Assembly: GCA_947172415.1 (NCBI GenBank)
Contig: OX359192.1
Span: forward strand, 7,302,401-7,366,400
Length of the DNA: 64,000 bases
Direction of reading: 5' to 3'
DNA from: Chondrosia reniformis
Lineage: Eukaryota; Porifera; Demospongiae; Chondrillida; Chondrillidae
Shown here: piece by piece, positions 37,963 through 51,100 of the stretch
Layout: every line of letters starts with the position of its first letter
How positions within the stretch are numbered: the first letter of the stretch is position 1
Position numbers and translations under genes: made by a program
Notes under the pieces: model-generated
What the model was told of the DNA's origin: nothing
The model's input: only the letters and a program-made list of their open reading frames with translations
The model's database searches: none

Positions 37963-40900
37963 CTAAATGGGATACGGGGGAGCATTTGGTTGCATGGGTT
38001 GCTGAACCACGCCCACAGGCCCTAGGGAGGGGGCAGCTGAATAAGGTGGTGGAATATCAGGATGGAGTGATGACATAGTGTCCCGTCTCTGGACAACTGG
38101 AGGGTTGGGCTTGATCCCTTTAGACTTCATGTAGGAAACTAGTTGATCAGGTATCTCAGCAAGTGTCTCACGTGCCTACACATCAACAGACAAGCTATTT
38201 AAGACAGTGTAAAGAAGACGATTTGAGATCTCTTCATATAGCATGTCTCTTACAAATCTACAAAAAATAATGTTTAATTATAAAGAAGAAGGTGCTTACC
38301 AGAGAAAAATTGTTGGGATCCCTTTGCTTACGAAACTGCCTCAGCGGTACAAACTGGACAATATCACGCTTCATCTTGACTCCATGCCTGCTAATCAGAG
38401 GTTCTTCATCCGCATCCAATATTTCCTGAAAAAAAAAAAAACCCAGAGATTTACAATGAGAGTTATAGATGGAGGCTGCATGTAATACAGTGTACACAGA
38501 AACGATGCACTTATTGCAGAAACAAATGTTGAAGGGGTTTAACACTCACCATATTGGTAAAGTCAGCCCCTCCCACTCCCACAATCACAATGGAGAGAGG
38601 CATGTCTGACGCTCGCACTATGCGGTCCACAGTATTCTGCATATCTGTAATGATTCCATCCTAATTAAACAAGATATAGTAGTAAAGCTTACATCAGTTG
38701 TTTAAAACTGGTCATGTGACAGGGTCATGTGATTTGGTCATGTGATATTGCCCATGACCATTCTTAGCAAATACAAGTATGTATTACAAGATAATCCATT
38801 AACCCTGTCCTATTTTTGATAGAAACTGTGTGTTATCTGATGGTGGATGTGAGCTCACAGTGATGATAAGCAGTATGTAGTAGGACTGGTGGTGTCCCTG
38901 AGAGATAGTCTGGCCAGCCATGCCCATGACCCGCTCAAGAATGGAAGAAAAGTTAGTGGGTCCATACAGTTGTACTTGACTGATGGAATACTGGTAAGCT
39001 CCCAAGATACCCTAAAAGAGAGAGAAACATAATAATGCAAGAATGAGACAATTACAACTTAGGCAAACATCTGATTAACTTTGCTCACAAACTTTTAAAT
39101 CCAAGAAATATATATACATCTACGACTCACATCAATTCCAACCACTTCTGGACTGTGTTCTGCTCCATTTAGTGCAAAGCAGTGGGACACCTGATAACTT
39201 GGGGGAAGCTTGGCCCCAAAACCATAACATGGATACCTCTGGTCCGAGTCATAGGGAGCTAGCACTGACCCAACTGACTTGATGGCATATATATACTCAT
39301 TGTCCTAGCAAAGGAAACCAACATCATCCATGGCAACCAGTTGTGAACATAGCAACCAGATACATGTATAATATACTTAAAGTAACTACGTATATATGGA
39401 CTAAGTACAAGTATTAAGTAATATTATAGATTGAGAGACTTACAACTGTTGCATTCATGAAATGTAACGACTTTGGATCATTTGGGTTTCCATTTGAAGC
39501 CTGCAGTAAGAATCACATCAAACTCCGGCTGGTATATACGTAGATACAACTATGTATGGTGGTAGGAATGCCACAAATTCCTAATGCAACTCACAGTAAA
39601 GTCAATAGCCACAACAAGGTTTATATCACAACCTCCTCTGATGTAGTCTACAAAGGAATGGACAGGAGTGGCCCTATAGTAGGGGAGAGACAAAGGTCAA
39701 TTTGAGCACAGATAATCTATAAATTGAGGTTTGCACCTAATAAGATTGCAGAGATGACACAGTGGGTATAACTATTACAGTATGTACAGTTGGAACAGGG
39801 GATTATAAGATGCATGTCTGTACCTGACTCCACTCCCAAAGCTGAGGAGTCCACTTTGTTTATATTTCCCTTTCTTCTTCCTCTGTAACTCTGGATTGAT
39901 CAATGGACTGTTCCTAATACCTCCTCTACAGCAATAGTGTAATGAATATGTAACAGTGACATAGTCTACACACTCAGAAATGGGAACCAAATTAAATACC
40001 CATGGAATACCAAATATGCAGTTAAGGGTAACCCATGGCAACAGTATAATAATATAATATTCACTATACATATGCAACTGACCTGCAAACATCATTCAAT
40101 GTAAATGTAGTTTTACCAATGAAATCTGGTGTACCAGAACTACATAGACAAAAGGAGGAGATACATTAACAGCAGCAGAATTGTGTAGTTATCACACACC
40201 ACACACTTGCACACATACGTACACATACACACCACACACTTGCACACATATGTACACATACACACCACACACTTGCACACATACGTACACATACACACCA
40301 CACACTTGCACACATATGTACACATACACACCACACACTTGCACACATATGTACACATACACACCACACACTTGCACACATATGTACACATACACACCAC
40401 ACACTTGCACACATACATGGTCACTTACCTATTCCAGTCATATACTGCCAACTTTAGTGTTCTATTCCAATCACCTCCACATAGCTTTTGAATTGACAGA
40501 GTAAATGGTTTCCAACTGTATAAAGCAAAGCCTGTAACAGTGGATTCAAAAACACACACATCCACCTACTTACTGAGGATTCAAGTTCTTTTTGACCACT
40601 TCTGAACGATAGGCAAGGATGTAAGACCCTCCTTCTTGCACTTTGGATATCTCAAAATACGGATCTGACTATAGAATCACAGTACAGCAAGTACAACATT
40701 AGATGAATTGTGATAATAGACTTTCATAGAAGACTATGAATCATATCAACGATAAGTTTCAATTGGTGCAGTTAAAAGAAATCCCAATCATCTAACTAAA
40801 AGTTAAATGATCACAATGTGAATATACACACACAAAGCATACCATCTCTAATACATAATACATATCATCTCAGAGTATATATGTGTGTGTAGGTTACCTT

Positions 40901-41994
40901 GCCAAAGAAATCCTTCTTGTCAAGTTTACTGGCTGACAATTCAAATGATATGTCATATTTGTTATCTTGCAACTCTTCAGCAGTTAGGTGTATCTTCCCT
41001 CGTGCCTGGGAACGCTCTAGAGGGAAGGGAATTTGACAAGTCAAGTACTTTGTCCTAAAGGTTAGGAAAATCTGATCTCATTTCTATTTTATAACACTCA
41101 CCTCCTCTCAGTGGATTGAGGTCAATATATTTTTAAAAGTTATTATACACATGTAACTTTTGTTTCTTTAGTTGTTATTTAAATTATTGTATTTTCTATA
41201 ATTTAATTGATGAGTACAATATAACATGTGTACACACTTCCTTATCATAGTATCTATTTCCTTGTATCATTACATTCACAGCGACAATTTCCCATGTGTA
41301 CAAATTCAAATTCTAAGGTTGTCTTACCAAATATCAGACGCTTTTCTACAATATAATGATACTACCCGACTAACGTAACATATACTGACAATATATGCAC
41401 ACTATCCGGAGTCTACAAAACTCGCGACGTTTCTTTAAACGGTTGTTCACTTACTTGGGTCCTTTAGGCGCTTAGTGAGAGACTGTCCTGAAGATACAAT
41501 TTCGGCTAGCGTGACTTCTACCTCTCCAATATAATCGTGTCTGCTGAGATCGGCGATATGTTTGTCATCATCCACATCATATACAGCAAACTTGAGGGGC
41601 TGTACCTCTTCAAAGAAATATTCCAAAATAAACGTCTTGGCAAACTAAGTCAAAATAAGATGATAAATAATATACAATACTAGACTAGCTATATTATACT
41701 AATTCGGGTCTTTCCATATTAGGTCAGGTAGGTACATTTGAAGATCCGCGAGTTGCCAAGAAAATAACTTACTTTAGGATTAAGATTGTCTTTGATCATT
41801 TCTGTAATTCCGAGTTTGATCCACTGATTGCTTGTTCCCGTTCTACCACTTTGCGGGGTGGTGTATACGACGCATATTGGGTCGCTCTTTGATAGCAGGT
41901 CCATGTTTGGAAGACTGGAACAAGATATGTGCAGCTCAATCTTGGAAGAAGGAACTGCTCCTGTTGGGACTGTACTGGGCAATGAATTCGCCAT
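37963..41994 (-). CDS. Copine family protein, copy 2
   Basis: Duplicate of the copine at 32573-36887 with the same 14-exon structure: 41994-41773, 41644-41455, 41016-40898, 40668-40574, 40515-40429, 40139-40083, 39925-39824, 39673-39595, 39500-39444, 39304-39131, 39011-38859, 38660-38550, 38425-38300 and 38175-37963. The product is 594 residues. Visible differences are few: Cys17 becomes Ser, KCSQ becomes KRSQ at the exon 2/3 junction, EGIRNS becomes GGIRNS, ATPAHS becomes ATPVHS, DGFITD becomes DGIITD, and two extra residues sit in the Pro-rich tail (QPNAPPYPI). All splice sites and motifs of the C2 and A domains are kept, so both copies look functional. It ends convergently with the orphan RPSA fragment. 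Confidence 0.92.
40197..40423. repeat. Intronic minisatellite, 33-bp period, about 7 units (copine 2)
   Basis: Same repeat as in copine 1 but one 33-bp unit longer, with a different order of tacgtacac and tatgtacac variants. It lies between copine 2 exons 5 and 6. Confidence 0.92.
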
Positions 41995-42214
41995 ATTTAA
42001 TTCAAACTATTATACTTTCGGCACTGATTTAGCGTAGACTATATAGAGCGCTTGAAGCTCCATGACGTCAGAGTAATCTATACCTATAGCTACTTGATAT
42101 CATCAAATGTACACAGTTCCAATTGCAGTTTATGGCGCAATGTTTGTAAATGAAGTAAGAGCCTTTGAATGAATTGCCAATTGTTAATATTTTTAGTCAT
42201 GCTTTCATTCTTTA

Positions 42215-43276
42215 TAGGTCAATGGTTATAAAGGTCACTCTGATTATAGTTCCTTGGCAACCATTTTCATTGAAGTGGTCTGTTAATTCACTTATGTACA
42301 GTAGAATTATTTATGAGTCTCCCTTGGCTACTCTCTTCAACCAAGGTACAATTCTCCATAATAATGATGATTTTTATTAATGTGACATTTTATTCTGAAA
42401 AAAAAAATCAGTCAGGAATAGCCCAACCCATGGTGGGTTTACAAGTCACTGGCAGGAGGTATACATTTCCAAGGCCATGCAGGGAGGGCGTGTGTATTAC
42501 AAAACCTTTATGGAACAAAAATTAATGAGAATGAGTGAGAAATTTACGATGAATGTACATACTGTAAAATATAATTTGAGATCTTTTGATTTAGGTATAC
42601 CACCATACCATATACCATGCACATCGTCAAAAGTTATAACCAAAGTTATAATATTGACAAAATCCTAATTGGGCATGATAAGAGAGAGCCATGTATGCGT
42701 ACGTAATGTAAAGTAACTACACTATATATGCAGAAATTGCTATACATATGATATTAAAGCTGCATGAGGTTGTACACATGGATTTTTAGTTGATTTGAGG
42801 TGTCAGATGTGTTTTCAGCCGACAATCTTATTGTTGTAGCACATGTACAAATACCATGCAGCTACACTTCAAAGGTTTAGACAAAAACAGTTTTTAATAT
42901 CACTTGTCTGTATTTCTTGAATTATTTCATTTTTCTAGTCCAACACTTTGGTATCCCATGGAGATATGACAGTCAATTGAGGTTCAGAAAATTAGTAGGT
43001 ATCTTTCATATGGGTTTATCAAATTGTAGTGGCTTCCTCTAAAATACAGCTCTCTAGAGAGAGTAAGAACTGCATGGTCTTCCTTGTTAGAGTTTAAATA
43101 CAAAACTTTAAAGTATATATTACTGTGGTAGGCTTCAGGAAAGTATTGGTGAAAAATCGACCTTCACCGGAAGTAGATTAGCTATATTCTGAGGTGCAAA
43201 TAGCGTGTTTACGTATTATATAAACATGAGGTCAAGATCGCTTGCAGTAATTTCATTGCAGATCTAGAATAGCAAG
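42215..43276. other. Intergenic region upstream of receptor A
   Basis: About 1 kb, AT-rich, with three short open frames that show no domain or signal features. An ETS-like word accggaagt at 43166-43174, about 105 bp upstream of the receptor A start, is the only plausible promoter element I can point to. A short poly-A run (ctgaaaaaaaaatc) lies near 42395. Confidence 0.4.
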
Positions 43277-46200
43277 ATGTTTATGAAAAGAACTTTATTC
43301 GTTTGCACCTTTCTCAGCTTTTTGATCGTCTGTAAAAGTCAAGACTCGGGTAACTTATTCACCTAGTTGATTTGCATTGCGAATGCGAATTTAATTTGCT
43401 ATTTTATATTTATAGGTTTATGCATGGGGCCACAGTCTAACTATTTGAATTTCGTAACTGCTGACTACTACCAAAGGAAGTCACAGGTGGCCGTATCATC
43501 GCAGCCGTTCTCCGGCTGTGGGTATATTTCTCAGGTACACTTGAGAGGAAGATGTATTGGTGATCCTGGAAGTATCGGTTACGGGCTCCAGTTGCAGGTC
43601 CTGCAACCTGTAGGGATATTTGCGGACTATACGGTCTTAGAGGAAGGTATTGCTCATGTTTCCAACTGCACTCAAAATCCACTTACAATCGACGTTTCTA
43701 GCCTAAACCTCAATTTTTCTGAGGGAAATGTTCTGGGAGCATATGTTCCAGGTGAAGAGGAAGAACAAGCAGTGATTGAAATGGGCTATTATAATGAAGT
43801 CTTAGCCAGTGGACAACAGTATTATTTGAAGACAGAAGATGATCTTCCAGTTAAGAATACATTCATCAACTTTCATTCCTTTTTTGATAGACACAGGGAA
43901 CGCCTTCAAATATCTGTTGAAGGTAAAGTTAAGACATGCATATAGCTAAAAATATACATATACATGTTATCCTATCTAGTATATAATATTTATTGTGGCC
44001 ATGCAGGTATGTAAAATAAATCTTATTTTATTTACTGTTAATAGTTCAGTTTTAGTGTATATTCATTGATTGACCCGTGAGAATTGAATCCATATAGTCT
44101 ATATATTATATGTAAATACAATGGAATGTATATATATCCTGGGGTGTTTACTCTGAGTGAACCTGCTAATTATGATTCTTCTGATCTTCTCCATGAATGT
44201 ATATGCTATCAGATTTGCACCTTATGATTTACAGTTACACGGTGTGGATGTACCATGGCTTCTCCAATTGGAAGCAGCACAACAGAGTCTATAGATGCTA
44301 CAATTGTATCTCAGGGAACTGTCAGCCGGGCATCTGTATACAGTAGCCAAGAAGACTTAAAAACAACAGTCTACAGCACTTCACTACATCAAACCTCATC
44401 GCAAACATTTGCTTCATCACTGCCATCAAGCAGCCCAATCATAGTACTGGTTTCAATAGACCAGGGAGCTAGCAATAATCCTCTGAATTTCCCAGTGGTT
44501 ATTGTATTGGCTGTTGTTGGTACAATAGTTGCACTCTGTCTTATCACTGTGACTGTGATTACTGCTCTGTTGCTAGCTAAAGCAAGACGAAGTAAGAAAT
44601 GTCTCAAACAATTTGTATCTGATGAACCACTGCATTTACATTTAGGTTGTGTGTGCCTTCTTAACCTTTACAGGATCCAGAACAGGTGGAAAAAAATCTG
44701 CCTCACCCCAAAACAGAGTACCTGCCATTTCCTTTTCAATTGATCCTGCTGAAGAAGCATCTCCGTACTTAGTACCACTGGATAATAAGGTGATGTCTAT
44801 TGGACTTGAAGAAAGAGCATCGGGCATTAAAATAGGAGATTTCTTGTTGAATTCCAATGCTTTTGAGATTGGGAGAAGTCTGTCAGAGCAGACAATATCT
44901 ACTTCAGATCTGGATCAACCTGAAGTGAATCATGTTTATGAAACAACAATGGAAAGGTTTCCTACTGATTCAGTAAGCAATGTAGCTACATATATACACC
45001 TATCATGCTGGTATAGGGAAGTTAGAATTCATGTCCACATACCTTTGAATTTAGCCATACGAAGCAGTCCCAAATATGGATATTACCTACCGACCAGTAC
45101 CCACAATGGTTAGTAAAGTCTACACCTGTTTTATTTGTTTGTCTTTTAACTGGATGTTGTCTTGATACAATATATAGAGTGAACGAAATATCCAAACATT
45201 TCCAGAAAACCTTTACTGGGAACTAGAAACAGTGTCTTCTGCATACGAGGTACGTATTTAATGTAAACACATAAACACATATCTATGCTATAAGTGGTGT
45301 GTATGTACGTAACTCATTCAATGATCCTTGCATGTAATTTCACAGAGCCAAGAGGACAATGAATACAATCAACTGGAGTCTGTGATATACTGGGCCCCGA
45401 GTGCCACTGAAAGTGAGATATACTCTCAGATGTCACAGTGGAAGTTTTTAGAGATTCCCCGGCAGATCATAACTATATCCAGCAAGCTAGGGGAGGGGCA
45501 GTTTGGGGAAGTGTTTAAGGCTTCATGGCAATCTACAAAGGGTTTGATTGAGTGTGCAGTGAAACAGGTCAGAAAAGGGTCTCCTAGCAACGAAAGAGTG
45601 AAGCTGCTACAAGAGGCAGCAGCTCTGGGACAGTTTAAACACAGACATGTCATCAGATTATTTGGTGTTGTTACAGTTGGTGAACCAGTGAGTTTTGTCT
45701 TTGTAACTTCAACTACAATTCACATTTGTATATACGTACATACACACATTTTGCACAATTTCAATGTTTTATATAATTCAGATACCTACGTATAATATGT
45801 TATTGTGTCCCTTGTATATACATATGGATATAGGTTCTTATGGTGATGGAGTATCTCTCCGAAGGAGATCTTCTAACCCACTTAACCATAATCAGTAAAA
45901 AGTAAGTAGAAATAAAACATAGGAAGAATACATATACACATACCTGTATTACCAACTTTTATCTTAAGGGTTAAGTATACATATGTACGTACATTAGCAA
46001 TTGTGATCACTATGGGGATTTTCAATCATATATGTGTTATACCATCCGATTGTGAAATATGAAGCCTAAACTTCTTCCTGCAGCATTGCCCAATTGGGTG
46101 ATCCTCATCTTGATAGCATGTTGCTTCAATTCTGCAAGCAAGTTGCAGATGGTCTGGCATTTCTGTCTCAAAAGTCCTTTGTTCACAGAGATATAGCTGC

Positions 46201-47539
46201 TAGAAATGTGCTTTTGGATAGTGAATTCAATTGTAAGGTATGTACGTATGTATATATGAGTAGTTTAGTTCCCTATAGGTTTCTTTAAAGAGTAGGCATG
46301 TAGGAAAATGGTGTATTAGATTTTTCATGAGAACCCATTTACTGAATATACACCTGCTACACCAGTATGTACAGCATCAGTAAACAGGTGTATACACTAC
46401 TATTTGAATATATATATACGTACGTAGATATCTGATTTCGGGATGACAAGGGATTTAGAAGAGGAGAACTATTATGTGGTGAAACAGGGAACTAAGATAC
46501 CAGTCAAGTGGACAGCTCCCGAGGCCATCTTGTACAAGAAGTACAGCACTGCCAGTGATGTGTGGAGCTATGGAATGTTGATGTATGAGATCTGGTCACT
46601 GGGACAAAAACCATTTGAATATCTTACCATTGATGAGGTATGTATACATACTTATGTGTCAGGTGTAAATGTAAATATACATATGTACTGTACGTATAAC
46701 CAGTAATAAGTACACATACGTACGTATATGACAATGATAATGATAATCATGTACGTACATGTGCAATATACAATGGAACCTCCACTGTATGTATATGCAC
46801 ATATATAGAATGTCCATGTATATGGGCTGATAATATGATAATATATATGTGAGGTTATACGTATGTCTTGATAATTTGAATCTTAAAGTTAAAAAAGGAT
46901 TTGGTAGTTAAACGCTATGTAATATGCTATTAGTGTACTTATGAATTATTCCACTTGTGTTGATAGTGATAGTTTAAAGTACAAGGTGTGTATAACATAC
47001 ATATGTCAAATATTTGGCAGTCATACAGATTCAGACAACTATGCTAAAATGTATATAGTTGAAGTATATATAATACATTTATTATATAAATGTCAGATAA
47101 ATGATAAATATACAAATATTTGTTTGCTTTTTGTCCCGTATTGCTTAGTTTTTATCCAAATTGGGCAAAGGATACTGTCAGTCTCCTCCTCCAGGATGTC
47201 CTAGAGCTGTGTACAGTATCATGGTCCAGTGTTGGTACGTATGTCCAGTAAATAGGAAAACATATCAGCAAGTAGATTTGTCATGCTTAATATACGTACA
47301 TACTGTATACATATACATGTATAGGACCATAATATCAGCCCATTTTGATTAGGAATCCAATACAGAATGAAAGGCCAACTGCAGTAGATATTCTTGGCGA
47401 CTTCTGCAAGTCCGAGAGAACTCTCTTAGCATGGAGTGAGGAAGATAAGCAAGTGTCAGCTGAAGCTGATGTTCTGGGAGCTCCTCTGATAGAAGGAAGT
47501 GAACTGTACATGGATCTACAGACATTCTATCAAAGTTAA
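43277..47539 (+). CDS. Receptor tyrosine kinase A (active-looking)
   Basis: Twelve exons join to 802 residues: 43277-43349, 43416-43922, 44235-44591, 44674-44972, 45055-45108, 45178-45249, 45346-45687, 45834-45901, 46084-46237, 46428-46637, 47149-47234 and 47353-47539. Exon 1 is a signal peptide ([19 protein letters not shown]). Exon 2 is a domain of about 170 residues with [10 protein letters not shown] and GNVLGAYVP, shared with the neighbouring receptors but unknown to me. A Ser/Thr-rich stalk and one transmembrane helix follow (about residues 277-303, [19 protein letters not shown]). The kinase keeps the glycine loop GEGQFGEV (about 503), Lys527 in [14 protein letters not shown] (625) and SDFGM (645), then [10 protein letters not shown] and RPTAVDIL. 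The tail has a potential phosphosite, LYMDL. Juxtamembrane tyrosines lie in ENLYWEL, YWAPS and EIYSQM. It probably signals from the plasma membrane; the ligand is unknown. Confidence 0.88.
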
Positions 47540-48170
47540 TGACTTTAAATACTGTATATATTAACATTCAATTATTTACTTCTATAGTGCATGTAGATTA
47601 TTTTACTATATTCATTTATTTATGTTTAAGCTTATTGCACAATATTTTTCCTTAATTGACATCATTTATGCCTGAGAATTACAGTAGAATGTCATCATGC
47701 TAAGCCTGCAAGTTACCCTATATTGAATGTTGTTGTTGTAATGATAAGCTTCTTTTGAGTGATTTTGTACTGAATAGTATTTTTCATAAAAATTAGTGTA
47801 TATACGTACATGTAAATTATTTGTTAGCGCATATTGTTGATCTAGGGTATATTGTTCAATTTCTATAAAATGATGTCATACATTAAAATGATTGTTATGC
47901 AACATACAGACAGTAGGCATACACATAACCTCATAAGGAATGTACATTCCATATTGAAATTTCCTGTGTATATCCTTTATCATACATCTAATGACCAACA
48001 GTGAAAGGGGTTCTGCATTTTACCTATCATACCTATGTATATAGAAGCCTGATTACGCACATAATATTGTCATACATTTAACTATAAATAATTATTATCT
48101 ATATATTAAGCAGCTTATATAGGAAGTACCTGCTGTGTGTAGTATTTGCCTTAGAGCTGTATGTTGGAAG
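47540..48170. other. Intergenic region between receptors A and B
   Basis: 630 bp, AT-rich. It presumably contains the 3' end of A and the promoter of B. I see no open frame worth calling, no repeat family and no clear regulatory motif. Confidence 0.5.
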
Positions 48171-51100
48171 ATGACAAGCTGCTCTCAGTTGTATTTGATT
48201 TATTGGCTGAATTTCTGTGCTTTTCTTTTCACAATCACCTCAGGACAGTCAAGTGAGTAACTATATCAAGCAATTTTACTCTAATAGATTTACTTTTATA
48301 CAGATAAATTAATATTTAATTATATTAATATGTAGATGAGTGTTTTAATTATTCAAGCAATCTGATGGAGGCATTAAATGCAGGGTTTGTACAGCCAAAC
48401 TCCCAGCTTGTTGTACCAGAAGCACGCTTCACCAGTTGTGGTGTTATACACAATGTATCACTGTATGCCATCTGTGGACCAACCGGCAGTTCAGAATTTA
48501 AGTTACAAATTCATATCCTAGAATTAGTTAATGAGACTACTTTTGAAATAGTGGGCAGTCACACGGAGACTGTCAACAGAACTACATGTGGGATTACTTC
48601 TAATCTGCTTCACTTTTCCGATGTTAATCTTTCATTCAAGTCTGGTCAAGTGCTTGGGCTCTACATCCCAGTTGACACACCCACGTCACTAGGCTACATT
48701 CAACTTGGCCATACCAGAGATGTGTCAGCTCAGGCATATTTTGCCAAAATGGATGGGAGTGAAAAGCCAGCAGTTGGATCAGAAGTTCCAATAACTGGTA
48801 TAATTCTTGGAGGCTTGCCACAAATTGCTTTAGGAAGTGAGTACATACCTTCACATCTATACAATGTTTATATGTGTGTATATATATACAGTGGATGATA
48901 ATTGACTGCTTTAACTAATTAGATGTACGTACATACGTATATCAAGGGTAAAGTTTTAGTGACTATTATTATTTATACTCTTAAGCTTCTTCCTTTCCAA
49001 TATATGATTTATTACGGACAACTGTACATACATAATATGATATGATTATCACAAAATGATAGTTTGTGTATATACATGTTACATATATGTATTGTATTTG
49101 CAGCTTGGTATGGTAATTGTTCTTTTTACACCAGTTCTTTTTGGTATAATCTTGTAGGTGTATGTAGTAAGTGTACTGATGGTGCTTCCACTGTTTTGTC
49201 AACACATTCACCAATCTCTTCAGTTCAGAGTTCAACAGTACAAACTGATAATTCCTTAATGCTGACAATAACCCCAACAGCATCACCATCACCAGTGCAA
49301 TCTCTTTCAACACCTTTTACGCACTCACCCCCTATCCCTCTCTCCTCATCACCTTCATCATCACTCCCTCTCTCCTCATCACCTTCATCATCACTCCCTC
49401 TCTCCTCATCACCTTCATCATCACTCCCTATCTCCTCATCACCTTCATCATCGCTCCCTATCTCCTCATCCCCTTCATCATCACTCCCTATCTCCTCATC
49501 ATCATTTTTGTCGTCTACACTCCCTCTTTTGTCATCCTCATCATCATCAGTGCTATCCTCCATTTTGTTGTCACAATCATCAATACTATCATCAACACAA
49601 TCTACAACTTCCTCATTGGTTACTTCTGGAGATCCTTTGCCTTCAAGTAGCTTGGAATCAGCTACATCAGTCCTCCAATCGGATAGCCTCATGGCTACTG
49701 GAAGTATTCTACCATCACATTCCCTTTCCTCTGAAGCATCAATTATACCTTCAAATATCCAGATAACTGTTGCATCTGCATCTGCATCTGCATCTGCATC
49801 TGCTGTATTCACAGAAGAATCAGCTGTTGTTGTTACCATGTCAACGACCTTGTTTCCAAAGGAAAATGCAACTTCCCCCATTGGTCCACTTAGTGAAGAG
49901 CAGACCCAACTTGTCATAATCCTCTCTTGTTTAGTCAGTCTGCTATTAATTACCTTGGTTGTTACAATTTGTGCAATCATAGCTGCTTGTTTTATCCGAA
50001 GGAACCAAAAAAGTAAGCTAACACAGCTTTCTCCTTAAAAGTGATAACAGTATATAGGTATATAGCCGTACTTCAAGCTCACAGAGTATAAATATACATA
50101 CCACATACGTATATTTCACTATGGAGTGTATTAGTTCACTTTTAGCACATTGATCAAATGACCAATTTTATCTTAATTTCAGGGGAGAAGAGAAGAATTG
50201 ATGTTATAACAGATATTTTTGAAAACAGATACATTGAAGTGGATGGGCCCATGCCATCACTCACTATACCAGTGATTGTTCAGCCCCCTGCAGCAGGCCC
50301 TAATCTATCTGATTCAAGCAGCTTCACATCAGGATCATCCAGCAATAGTGACTTCATAAGAGCCAATCAATATATAGAAGATGACAGGGTATGTACGTGT
50401 AGTGGTCCCTGATTATCAGCTTGTTATATGTTATGATAATGTGACTAATAACTTCTCATGGGGCATTGCTGTGGCTCAGTGGTGATCACAGCCAGCTGTC
50501 TTGGGTTTGATTCCCTCCTTCATCTTTATGATGTCTGCGAATGATTTATACTTGTGGTTTAATTATCACTTCAATTACTCATATGTAATGCATTAACCTT
50601 TAATCATTCTGCAAACACACTATATAGATATATATTCTTTCATATTTATATATAGATAAGTGACCCTGAGCTGTATTTAACTCCTGAGCATTCACCATAC
50701 ATGCCCCCACCTCGGATTGATCCCACTAAATACTGGCAGCCTCCAGATATAGAAGAAGATCTCTGTGAACAGATGACATTTAACAGATTTCAGGAAATTA
50801 CTCGTTCACTAGTGCACTATACCTCTCCACCGACAAGGGAGACAGAGATTATGAGGGAATACCAAGGGAAGTGGTACTCCCAGCGACTTGAGAGCCATAT
50901 GGAGGTGACAGTGCAGCTAACAAGGGAATATGTCACTGTGGAAGACAGAGTCAAGTTCTTGCAAGAGGCTGCTATTATGGGACAGTTTAAACACAGACAC
51001 ATTGAAAGGCTTTATGGTGTTGTGACTATTGGTGAACCAGTAAGTTTAACCATATGTGAATATGGACCAATTAAAAAATTGTTTCATTGTTGATTTACGA

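Larger units (their letters stand above)
37203..42214. repeat. Segmental tandem duplication, right unit
   Basis: Second copy of 31810-37102, in the same orientation. It differs by scattered substitutions, one extra minisatellite unit, loss of the 286-bp intronic segment, and a 6-bp in-frame difference in the last copine exon. The high identity of introns points to a recent event. Confidence 0.93.

Noticed and set aside
35041-40504. Cys/Val-rich and His/Thr-rich open frames in several frames on both strands
   Set aside because: All arise from the 33-bp minisatellite, which has no stops in most frames. The region is an intron of the copines.
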